A DNA stretch of 9,988 nt from Miniphocaeibacter sp964345925 (GTDB lineage: Bacteria; Bacillota; Clostridia; Tissierellales; Peptoniphilaceae), in assembly GCA_964345925.1 (NCBI GenBank), contig CAYFSP010000048.1:1-9988 (forward strand). Reading direction: 5' to 3'. Below the pieces are notes generated by a model. The model worked only from the letters and a program-made list of their open reading frames with translations, did not search any database and had not been told where the DNA came from. Of this stretch, positions 1 through 6,349 are shown piece after piece. How positions within the stretch are numbered: position 1 is the stretch's first letter; each line of letters begins with the position of its first letter. Made by a program: the position numbers and the translations under genes.

Positions 1-1312
1 ATTCTTCAAGTCTTTCCTTTATCAAATTTGTAAAAGATAATGTATTTCTTGTAATTAATACCGTCTTATATTTTTGAGAATTTCTTGTCTCTGAATTTCC
101 AAGACTGATAACTTGGCATAATTTTGATATTTCTCTTTCAGTAGGAATGTTTTTAGTATAGTCTTGAAAAAATCTATTACTTAATAAACAAGCATTGAAA
201 AGTTCTGGTTGTTTGTTCTTAATATTTAAACTGTCCATCTCTCCCACTGAAAACGAATTGGAAACCCTATATATAGCCCCTAAATAATAGGATGTTATAG
301 TATCTAGCAAATACCTTTCCTTTTTAAAGTTTTGGTTACTTATTCTAGAAATATAATCTATTGTATTTTCTACTGTCTCTTGAAGCTTTTCATCTGCTTC
401 TAAATAAGTGAAATTTTCCATAAACTCACTACACATAAATATTGTATAAATATATTTAAACTCTATATCTGATACAGTTGTTCTATAACATTTAGATATT
501 AGAAAACTCACGTTTTTTACTGCACTTTCTATTTTATAATTAGGAAAATAGTCATAGAATTTCCAATCGCTATTTAAATAAGATTTCTTTTCAATCCTAA
601 ATAAAATTATGGTAATCATAGATAAAACAAAATCAAAGCTATCTCTATCTAAAAATTTACCGTAGTTCGACTCAAATTCCTGGATGAACATGATAGTATT
701 ATTTACATTGTAAACTCCATATAAACTGGATAATATATTTGTTTTTTCTATATTTATTCTAGAATCATATATAATTTCATTTTTTTCTTTCAATTGCCAA
801 CTTAAAATAAATTCTCTATTTAATTGAAATAGAGCTAATCTTATATCCGATTCAGCTGCTAATATATATATTCCAACACCTTTTTTCTTAACTACTTTGA
901 TATTAAGTTCCTTAAACCATTTATCTACTGTAATTAAATCCTTCTGAATTTGAGAATTGGAAGTATATAGTTTTTCTGCCAAATAATCGATTGTAAAACT
1001 ATTAATTTCATTTAACATTAAAAATTTTAGTTTTAAAATTCTTAAATCACTACTATTCTTTAAATTTTTAATATTTAATATTCCCTCAACTTTTCTAAAG
1101 ATGGATAAGCTGCCCTCAACCTTATAGCCTTTCCCATATTTCTGTGAAAACTCTAAATTATTATTTAGAAAAAATGTTTTCACCTCATCTAAATAGTGAT
1201 ATATCGTTCTTCTAGATAAATTAGACTTCTTACTTAATTCATCTATAGTAATATATTCATTTCTTTTTTCTAAAATGGTTAAAACCAATTTGCGCGCATT
1301 ACTATTAATCAT
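1..1312 (-). CDS. PRD/BglG/Mga-type transcriptional regulator, partial (C-terminus off the left edge)
   Basis: An open frame runs without a stop from ATG 1312 to the left edge (437 codons visible). The start is preceded by GGAGAG about 7 nt upstream. Residues 8-66 form an HTH_11-type domain, with the typical recognition segment SRRTIYHYLDEV (33-44) and the closing motif YGKGYKVEG (59-67). Residues about 88-150 look like a second HTH. Residues about 205-300 and 310-405 have the spacing of two PTS regulation domains (PRD). Residues 415 onward (KTVLITRN...LIKERL) resemble the start of a PTS IIB-like domain. This order is that of BglG/MtlR/Mga-like activators, which respond to PTS phosphorylation. 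By my alignment the usual PRD histidines are replaced (Met232, Ile291, Tyr342, Val401) and the IIB cysteine is missing, so PTS control may be lost, as in Mga-type virulence regulators. It lies downstream of a sortase gene on the same strand but behind a terminator. Family is fairly sure; target genes are unknown. Confidence 0.8.
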   Translation of the reverse strand, partial: MINSNARKLVLTILEKRNEYITIDELSKKSNLSRRTIYHYLDEVKTFFLNNNLEFSQKYGKGYKVEGSLSIFRKVEGILNIKNLKNSSDLRILKLKFLMLNEINSFTIDYLAEKLYTSNSQIQKDLITVDKWFKELNIKVVKKKGVGIYILAAESDIRLALFQLNREFILSWQLKEKNEIIYDSRINIEKTNILSSLYGVYNVNNTIMFIQEFESNYGKFLDRDSFDFVLSMITIILFRIEKKSYLNSDWKFYDYFPNYKIESAVKNVSFLISKCYRTTVSDIEFKYIYTIFMCSEFMENFTYLEADEKLQETVENTIDYISRISNQNFKKERYLLDTITSYYLGAIYRVSNSFSVGEMDSLNIKNKQPELFNACLLSNRFFQDYTKNIPTEREISKLCQVISLGNSETRNSQKYKTVLITRNTLSFTNLIKERLEE

Positions 1313-1560
1313 TTTATACTCTCCAATACTTATTAATTAAAATTATATCATCTTAAAATTAATACTAAATATCTTATTTTTGCAGTTTTCATTTTTATTT
1401 GATTTACTAGAAAACGATTTTTTGTATTTATTAAACTTATATATCTATTTTGCAATATTGTATGTCCTATACATTGCAATTCGTTTTAAGCATAAACCCT
1501 TAATTTTTTGTAAACTTTGCAATTTTCGTTTTATGCAATAAATTTCAAATAATATTTTCT
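1313..1560. repeat. AT-rich intergenic region with repeated TTGCAAT...CGTTTT motifs, possible operators
   Basis: This holds no credible gene and lies directly upstream of the regulator. Related copies begin at 1379 (TTGCAGTTTTCATTTT), 1474 (TTGCAATTCGTTTTAAGCA) and 1517 (TTGCAATTTTCGTTTTATGC). A shorter TTGCAAT lies at 1450. A degenerate inverted copy (AAAACGATTTTTTG) lies at 1411-1424. The 1379 and 1517 copies match at 14 of 16 positions. The 1474 and 1517 copies differ mainly by a 2-nt length change and start 43 bp apart, close to four helical turns. Repeats of this kind upstream of a DNA-binding activator suggest autoregulatory binding sites, which is inference. A TATAAT-like hexamer on the minus strand at 1347-1342 could be the regulator's -10 box, but I see no good -35. 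Confidence 0.4.
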
Positions 1561-1588
1561 CATGTTTTCCTATTAATATCTGTTTATA

Positions 1589-1636
1589 AAAAATAAAAAT
1601 ATCAAATATTATACAATATTTGATATTTTTATTTTT
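1589..1636 (-). terminator. Intrinsic terminator of the sortase gene
   Basis: A perfect 22-bp inverted repeat (1589-1610 against 1615-1636) encloses a 4-nt loop. It starts 36 bp past the sortase stop codon. The stem is almost entirely A/T, and its outer arms supply the U-tract in either direction. It should end sortase transcription and separate it from the regulator gene. Confidence 0.7.
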
Positions 1637-1672
1637 AAATATTAAATTATATATAATTCTTATCTTCTCAAT

Positions 1673-2353
1673 TTACTTTTCTATCATATCCTTTTCTGAA
1701 TACTCTTTTTCGCCAACTAAATCACCAAATGCAAAAAACCTATTTCCAGTAAATGTCTTACCTTCATAGTAACAGTTCATCAGAGAAATTATTGGATTTC
1801 CTCTTTCTTCTGCTACATTGTCTGCTATTAATCCTATTTCATTTGGTGAGACTATTTCTGTGTTATAAATTTTATATTCATATATTTTTTCTTTATCGGT
1901 TATTTTTACAATATCTCCAATTTTTATGTCCGTTAAATCTCCAAATAAAGTGTTGTTCTCTGCATAATGGCCAGCGATAGAGTAGTTACCTTCTCCCATT
2001 ACCTGTCCTGCTTTCATCGTTCCAACGCCAGCAAATAATTCATTTTCACTTAATCCTTTAAATATTGTCAAATTCATATCTAAACTAGGTATAACTATTT
2101 GTCCGATTATTAAATCCTTATTTATAGCTCCTGGGTTTAGCAGTACTTTTGAAGGTGAAATCTCTGAAATATTATCAAAGTTAAAATCTCCTTCTTCTTT
2201 ATTGTTATCGGCTATTTCTTCTTGTTTCAATTCGTTAAAATCATCTAAAGTCTTGTCGACTTTACCGTTAATATATAATTTCATTATAGGCGTAATAAAT
2301 ATAAGTATTAAGCCAACTAGTATAATCAATAATCCAAATATTTTTTTCTTCAT
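1673..2353 (-). CDS. Sortase, class A-like transpeptidase
   Basis: Membrane-anchored cysteine transpeptidase that cleaves an LPXTG-like sorting signal and joins surface proteins to the cell wall. The 226-aa protein has an N-terminal signal anchor (residues about 5-27, after MKKK), a linker of about 50 charged residues, and a sortase beta-barrel from about residue 80. Visible catalytic residues are His129 in IAGHYAENNTLFGDL, Cys194 in ISLMNCYY, and Arg205 in TGNRFFAFG. SLMNC replaces the usual TLxTC, which is slightly unusual, but the His-Cys-Arg triad is complete. Start ATG 2353 has AGGAG 5-10 nt upstream. The class is judged from the single N-terminal anchor, the short C-terminus and the H-C-R spacing; class D cannot be excluded. 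No LPXTG substrate or pilin gene is in this window. The nearest same-strand neighbour is the PRD/Mga-like regulator downstream, which might control cell-surface genes. Confidence 0.88.
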   Translation of the reverse strand: MKKKIFGLLIILVGLILIFITPIMKLYINGKVDKTLDDFNELKQEEIADNNKEEGDFNFDNISEISPSKVLLNPGAINKDLIIGQIVIPSLDMNLTIFKGLSENELFAGVGTMKAGQVMGEGNYSIAGHYAENNTLFGDLTDIKIGDIVKITDKEKIYEYKIYNTEIVSPNEIGLIADNVAEERGNPIISLMNCYYEGKTFTGNRFFAFGDLVGEKEYSEKDMIEK

Positions 2354-2424
2354 TATAACTCCTATTCATAACTTATATTCATATTATATCAAATAACCAA
2401 AGTATTTAATATAATTCTTTATAA

Positions 2425-2453
2425 TTGACTTGTTTTTTCCCTTGTGCTAATAT
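2425..2453 (+). promoter_or_regulatory. Sigma-A promoter of the MATE leader
   Basis: TTGACT (2425-2430), a 17-bp spacer and TAATAT (2448-2453), with TG at 2445-2446 giving an extended -10. Transcription should begin near 2460, just before the structured leader. Confidence 0.65.
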
Positions 2454-2459
2454 CTATTG

Positions 2460-2530
2460 AAGATAACCCTGCCGGGGGAATATTAAAAAATTGTGCAATA
2501 GGCCAGTGTAGCACAACACTGGCCTATTTT
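2460..2530 (+). promoter_or_regulatory. Guanidine-IV-like (mepA-motif) riboswitch, candidate
   Basis: A short 5' leader sits between a clear promoter and a MepA-like MATE gene. It begins with a small GC-rich hairpin in ACCCTGCCGGGGGA (about 2465-2478; CCC pairs with GGG), unusual in this AT-rich DNA. An A-rich linker and a strong terminator hairpin follow. The segment TTGTGC (2491-2496) is exactly complementary to GCACAA (2511-2516) in and beside the terminator loop, allowing a pseudoknot or alternative pairing. From memory, this architecture matches the mepA motif, the guanidine-IV riboswitch of Clostridia, in which guanidinium promotes read-through into a MATE exporter gene. The assignment rests on architecture, gene context and remembered consensus, not a covariance-model hit. 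Confidence 0.6.
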
Positions 2531-2535
2531 TTTAT
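2497..2535 (+). terminator. Attenuator terminator in the MATE leader
   Basis: A perfect 13-bp stem (2497-2509 against 2516-2528) with a 6-nt loop is followed by a run of T (2527-2533). It lies between the promoter and the MATE ribosome binding site (AGGAGG at 2540-2545). Transcription must therefore pass it to reach the gene, which is the hallmark of regulated termination. Confidence 0.85.
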
Positions 2536-2551
2536 TTTTAGGAGGAATTTT

Positions 2552-3895
2552 ATGTATAAGGAAAAACCATTAAAGCTCTTTACAAAATATGCTTTACCAC
2601 AAATGATAGGACTTCTACTAAATTCAGTCTACTTGATTGTTGATGGAATATTTATTGGCAATAGACTTGGTAGAGATGCCATGGCAGCTGCTGCCGTTTC
2701 AGTTCCTGTTGTAGAATTTTTAATTGCCATTTCATTATCAATATCTTCAGGGGCAGGAATTATTATTTCAAATTATCTCGGTAGAAAAAAGAATGATGAG
2801 GCTAATAAAACATTTAATCTTTCAATTTTAGTTTTAGGATTCATAAGCATATTGATAGTATTACTTGGCAATCTCTTTATTGACAATATTGCTTACCTGC
2901 TAGGATCTACTGATAAAATACATGGCCAGTCAATAGAATATCTATGGTATATTTTAACATTTTCACCGTTTCTTCTTTTTAGCTTTCTTTTAAGTGGACT
3001 TGCTAGGAATGATAATCGACCTAAACTCGCAATGATATCTTTAGTTATTGGTGCAATTTCAAATATTGTACTCGACTATATTTTTATGTATCCATTAAAT
3101 ATGGGAATTGGTGGAGCTGCTTTAGCTACTGCATTAGGACCGATTTTCAGTGTGTTAATACTATTGCCGCATTTTATAACTAAAAAAGGATTTTTATTCT
3201 TAAAAAAACCTGATATTTCTAACTTTACAAATAAGGTTAAAAATACGGGTAGAATGATAATTTTAGGATTTCCAGCTTTTATAATGGAATTTACAATTGG
3301 AATTGTTACATTTATTTACAATTATTCCATTACAAAGAATGGTTATGGAGAAATAGGTCTTGCTGCATACCTGGTTATGGGATATTTAAGTTTGATTACT
3401 TTAACTGTATTCTTAGGAATCTCTCAAGGACTACAACCATTATTCAGCTATTTTAGTGGTCAAGGTGATTTAAAGAAGAGCCGAGAATTAATCTCCTTTT
3501 CTTTAAAAGCAATATCCATAATAGGAATTGTTTTATATTTAGTAATAGTTTTATTTTCTAAACCATTTATAAAGATATTTTCACCAACGGATACAAAACT
3601 TATAGAATTTACATATAGTAAAACATTAATGTATTTCTAGGGATTCGTATTTGCTGGAATAAATATTTTATTGATTTCTTTCTTCCAATCGGTTAGAAGA
3701 ACTAAAGAAGCCATGACAATTTCTATTTTAAGAGGATTAATTTTACTACCAATATTTAATATATTATTTCCATTATTTCTAGGAGCAAATATAATTTGGT
3801 TCGGCCATTCCGTTTCTGAAACGGTTACTGCTATTATATCCGTGCTATTTTATATTAATTACAGCAAGAATATATATAAGAAAAATTTTTCATAA
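2552..3895 (+). pseudogene. MepA-like MATE family multidrug/guanidinium efflux pump, interrupted by an in-frame TAG
   Basis: MATE exporters are 12-helix membrane proteins that expel cationic compounds using Na+ or H+ gradients. The frame from ATG 2552 (AGGAGG 6 nt upstream) encodes 447 residues plus TAA, a normal MATE length. Residue 363 is TAG (3638-3640). The N-terminal part shows MATE features: KYALPQMIG (12-20), VDGIFIGNRLGRDAMAAAAVS (30-50), and many hydrophobic helices. The frame continues after the stop as GFVFAGINILLISFFQS and two more helices, ending at the expected point. Unless TAG is read through, the product is 362 aa and lacks about the last two helices, so it is probably non-functional. 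Remote restart at TTG 3671 would give only a helix pair. No frameshift or other stop is present, pointing to a very recent nonsense mutation or a base error. The intact promoter and riboswitch-like leader suggest a formerly guanidinium-inducible exporter. Confidence 0.85.
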
Positions 3896-3896
3896 A

Positions 3897-3918
3897 AAAA
3901 GGAGCATACGCTCCTTTT
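3897..3918. terminator. Bidirectional terminator between the MATE and HD genes
   Basis: AAAAGGAGC pairs with GCTCCTTTT around the loop ATAC. T-runs lie on both sides: TTTT on the plus strand and a longer run on the minus strand. It starts 2 bp after the MATE stop and ends 3 bp before the HD stop, so it serves both convergent genes. Confidence 0.9.
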
Positions 3919-3920
3919 CA

Positions 3921-4388
3921 TTAATTAAATGCAAATTTCTTTTTTAAAACTATTATGGTTTCTATTGTAGCTGATATTTTATCAGCCATTGTAACAATCC
4001 AACTCTCTCTATATCTTGGAGGAATAATGGTTAGTGGAAACATATGTCTTAATATAATATCCTCTTCAACTTCATTTAATTCTAAATCCTTCTTGGCATT
4101 TTTTAATGCTTTAAATGGATGCCTAAAACCATGCCAACCTTCATGAGCAGTGCTATCATGCCAATCATATAAAAAATAATCGTGAAGTAAAGCTCCTCTT
4201 ATAAGAGAATTGTAATCTATTTTTATATCCAGTTTTTTAGCTATTTCACAGCTTAAATACGCAACCTTTATACTATGTTCATAAACCGAAGTATTTCCAT
4301 GTTGCATATAATTAATAGTTTCACTAAATCTAGTATTCATTTTCAATTTCTCGATTTCAATTAAAACCAATTCATTATGATTTTCCAT
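3921..4388 (-). CDS. HD-domain phosphohydrolase, intact copy
   Basis: Small soluble metal-dependent phosphohydrolase of the HD superfamily, 155 aa. Metal-ligand candidates fit an H...HD...D pattern: His38 in YEHSIKVAYLS, His69-Asp70 in RGALLHDYFLYDWHD, further histidines at 86, 90 and 115 (IILRHMFPL), and Asp136 in TMADKISA. HD proteins hydrolyse nucleotides or other phosphoesters; the substrate here cannot be read from sequence. It is the last gene of the minus-strand group, with its start 1 nt past the stop of a paralogous gene (TAATATG), so it is probably translated from the same mRNA. The ribosome binding site is modest (GAGAGTGAAATA before ATG). It appears to be about 60% identical to the broken copy upstream and may now supply the only function of the pair. 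Confidence 0.85.
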   Translation of the reverse strand: MENHNELVLIEIEKLKMNTRFSETINYMQHGNTSVYEHSIKVAYLSCEIAKKLDIKIDYNSLIRGALLHDYFLYDWHDSTAHEGWHGFRHPFKALKNAKKDLELNEVEEDIILRHMFPLTIIPPRYRESWIVTMADKISATIETIIVLKKKFAFN

Positions 4389-4389
4389 A

Positions 4390-4854
4390 TTATTTCACTC
4401 TCACTAATTTGAATTTTGAAAAAAACATCTTAGCCCCTTCAATAAATTCAATTGATGCTGATATTTTATCAGCCACTGTAACAATCCAGCTCTCTCTGTA
4501 CTTAGGAATATCAATGTTCAGTGGAAACATATGCTTTAAAATAATATCTTCCTCTATTTTATTAATACTAAAGTCCATCTTAGCATTTTTTAATGCTGTT
4601 CTTGCATGGGTAAATCAATGAAAACCATCATGTAAATTATCCTTTCTATCATATAAAAAATAATCATGAAGTAATGCTCCTCTTACAAGGGAATTATAGT
4701 CCACATCTAAATTTAATCCTTTTGCTATTTTATAACTTAAATATGCAACTTTAACACTATGTTCAAGAACTGTCGTACTACCATGTTGTATTACCTTTTC
4801 CATTTCGTCAAATCTAGAACTTTCAGATAATTTAACAATTTCATCTTTAACCAT
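4390..4854 (-). pseudogene. HD-domain phosphohydrolase, tandem paralogue interrupted by an in-frame TGA
   Basis: The frame from ATG 4854 to TAA 4390 would encode 154 residues plus one internal TGA at codon 80 (4617-4615). It aligns end to end with the neighbouring intact copy: shared RGALLHDYFLYD, ALKNAK, EEDIIL-HMFPL and YRESWIVT-ADKISA. The stop falls where the intact copy has Gly (HGFRHP against H-stop-FTHA), so one GGA-to-TGA change explains it. The 79-aa N-terminal fragment keeps the first His and the HD pair but loses the later histidines and the distal Asp, so it should be inactive. The C-terminal half has no obvious start of its own. The C-terminus extends differently from the intact copy (MFFSKFKLVRVK). 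No frameshift is seen, so inactivation is recent or a base error. The ribosome binding site is weak (AGTGAAAAT). Confidence 0.82.
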
Positions 4855-4986
4855 ATTTTCACTATATACTTCTGTGATGCTCTCTCTTTTCTATTGATAA
4901 TATTTATCTTAATTATATTATACACTGTTTTTAATATTATAAACTTAAAAAATTCTTACAAATACATTAAAATTCTTTAGTCTATA

Positions 4987-5517
4987 CTATTTCTTCAAAT
5001 ACTTACTAAATATCTTTATATATCTAGAATTAAAAGTAACTGATGTAATTTCATTAAAGTTTATAATATCCAATTGTTCTTGCCAAATACCATCTGCATC
5101 AAAGTTTCTAAAAACTATATTATTATCTTCAATTTCTTCAATACTTCCGATATTGAAAAAACCTTCATATTCATCTTCAACAATAATATTTTCACCAATG
5201 GTCTTTAAATCGGTAAAAATACTTTTCCATGATAATATATCAATTTTAGGATATTCAATATTTTCCAGCAATCCTTCATTTTTAAGAATATCATTACAAA
5301 TATCATCTCTTTCAGAAGTATAGTCTATATCCTTTATTCTTCTAATGCTGTAACCGTCTATAATAAAATCTGATTCTATAGCTCCATAAAAGAAATCATC
5401 ATTTACATTAAAAGGTAAAAAATAATAGTAATTTTCATCATATTTAAAATTCACTCTAATTGTTTCATTTGATTTTCTTGCAGATGATAAAGATTTAAGT
5501 ATATTTTTTCTATTCAT
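4987..5517 (-). CDS. Conserved hypothetical protein, likely two small beta-barrel-like repeats
   Basis: I do not recognise this 176-aa protein. ATG 5517 is chosen because GGAG lies 6 nt upstream; an in-frame TTG at 5529 lacks a comparable site. It has no signal peptide or membrane helix, is acidic, and is rich in alternating hydrophobic/aromatic residues typical of beta strands. Two segments look related: one near residues 20-66 (IRVNFKYDENYYYFLPF, then FIIDGYSIRRIKDI), and one near 110-172 (ENIIVEDEYEGFFNIGSI, then FRNFDADGIWQEQLDIINF and ITSVTF). Both suggest a small SH3- or Sm-like barrel, which is inference. The start lies 1 nt after the Nudix stop (TAAAATG), and its ribosome binding site is made of the last Nudix codons, so the two are translationally coupled. 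The N-terminus (MNRKNILKSLSSARKSNETI) could be a helix. Confidence 0.75.
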   Translation of the reverse strand: MNRKNILKSLSSARKSNETIRVNFKYDENYYYFLPFNVNDDFFYGAIESDFIIDGYSIRRIKDIDYTSERDDICNDILKNEGLLENIEYPKIDILSWKSIFTDLKTIGENIIVEDEYEGFFNIGSIEEIEDNNIVFRNFDADGIWQEQLDIINFNEITSVTFNSRYIKIFSKYLKK

Positions 5518-5518
5518 T

Positions 5519-6019
5519 TTATTCTCCAATCGTCTTAAAATATTTTTTTAATGGATTTATATTCAGTAAAAAGAATTGTTCTTCGTTTTCTTCAATCATT
5601 TGTTTTACTTTCTTTGTTTTTTCAAACCTTATATTTATTGTTTCATCAGTTGCTTTTACAAGTTCGCCATCGGCTTCACAAATAAATACATTTTGTACAA
5701 TGGAGTATACACCTGAAAGGTTTTGACTTACACAGAAGGGTTCAAAGCTCATTACGCTATTTCCATTTATGATATTTAAAAAAGATTTTTCTTCACCACG
5801 TATCTTTGTAACAGTTAATCCCGTTTCCTCCATGACTTCCCGTCTTATACAATCAAATATATTCTCATACTCACGTAATTTTCCACCAACAAATTCTAAA
5901 AGACCATTAGTCTCTATATCTTCATCCTTTTGTCTCTCTTGAATAAGAATATGTTTTTCACCATCAATTTCCATTTCTATAATTGCTCCAATACATGGAA
6001 TTGCAAATTTCTCTTTCAT
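5519..6019 (-). CDS. Nudix hydrolase
   Basis: Nudix enzymes hydrolyse nucleoside diphosphates linked to another group, for example oxidised dNTPs, ADP-ribose or NAD. The complete Nudix box fits G-x5-E-x7-REVMEETGL at residues 46-68, counting from ATG 6019. It includes the metal-binding glutamates Glu61, Glu64 and Glu65. The 166-aa length suits a single-domain enzyme. An upstream in-frame ATG at 6040 has no usable ribosome binding site (GGGG only 2 nt away). ATG 6019 has AAGGAG 4 nt upstream and gives a typical MKEKFAIPCIGAII start. The substrate cannot be assigned. It is the first gene of the minus-strand group with the coupled unknown protein and the HD phosphohydrolases. A Nudix plus HD pairing would fit nucleotide clean-up, but that is inference. 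Confidence 0.9.
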   Translation of the reverse strand: MKEKFAIPCIGAIIEMEIDGEKHILIQERQKDEDIETNGLLEFVGGKLREYENIFDCIRREVMEETGLTVTKIRGEEKSFLNIINGNSVMSFEPFCVSQNLSGVYSIVQNVFICEADGELVKATDETINIRFEKTKKVKQMIEENEEQFFLLNINPLKKYFKTIGE

Positions 6020-6040
6020 TTTTCTCCTTATGGTAATCAT

Positions 6041-6349
6041 AACCCCATACCTTAAATACTATTCCATTAACAATCTATTTCATATTTTGACCAATGAAAT
6101 TATTTAAATTGAAAAAGGATATTTAACTTATTTAATTATATCAAAAAATTATAAAAATACTTTAACCATGCACACCTTTTCAATTATAATTTCTTCTTTC
6201 CTTTAATTCTTACTAAGAAGTGAATATTATAAAAAGACCAATATACAATCAATTCATATTTAATTTCATAGTCTCCTATATCCTAAAAAAGACAATCTAT
6301 ATCATTTTTGTTATATAATAAGTACAACAAAAAAAATTGGAGGAAGAGT
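6041..6349. other. Intergenic region between divergent genes
   Basis: This 309-bp AT-rich stretch separates the Nudix gene (minus) from the membrane protein gene (plus) and must contain both promoters. I see no open frame with a ribosome binding site, no clear hairpin and no RNA gene. A short GACCAAT sequence occurs twice (about 6090 and 6237) without further similarity. No convincing promoter for the Nudix direction is visible. Confidence 0.5.
6289..6319 (+). promoter_or_regulatory. Possible promoter of the orphan membrane protein
   Basis: A TATAAT hexamer at 6314-6319 lies 31 bp before the start codon. The best -35 is weak: AAGACA at 6289-6294 with a 19-bp spacer. The -10 is credible; the -35 is not secure. 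Confidence 0.4.

Noticed and set aside
2457..2486. Tiny leader ORF starting TTG inside the MATE leader, suggesting ribosome-stalling control
   Set aside because: It has no ribosome binding site and would begin at or before the predicted transcription start; the structured RNA explains the leader better.
4615..4617. Possible selenocysteine at the in-frame TGA of the HD gene, with a hairpin AGCATT-AAAA-AATGCT shortly downstream
   Set aside because: The intact paralogue has Gly here, not Cys. The hairpin lies in a coding segment nearly the same in both copies, and its loop lacks the G/U features of a bacterial SECIS.
3638..4617. Alternative genetic code explaining the TAG and TGA
   Set aside because: Two different stop codons would both need reassignment. 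TAG and TAA end other genes normally, and TGG is used for tryptophan in neighbouring genes.
4896..4908. Short palindrome GATAATATTTATC upstream of the HD genes as an operator
   Set aside because: Only 5 bp per arm in AT-rich sequence, seen once, with no promoter clearly placed around it.
4928..4951. TTTTTAA...TTAAAAA inverted repeat between the unknown protein gene and the HD pair, as a terminator
   Set aside because: The stem is 7 bp and entirely A/T with a 10-nt loop; this is expected by chance in such AT-rich DNA.
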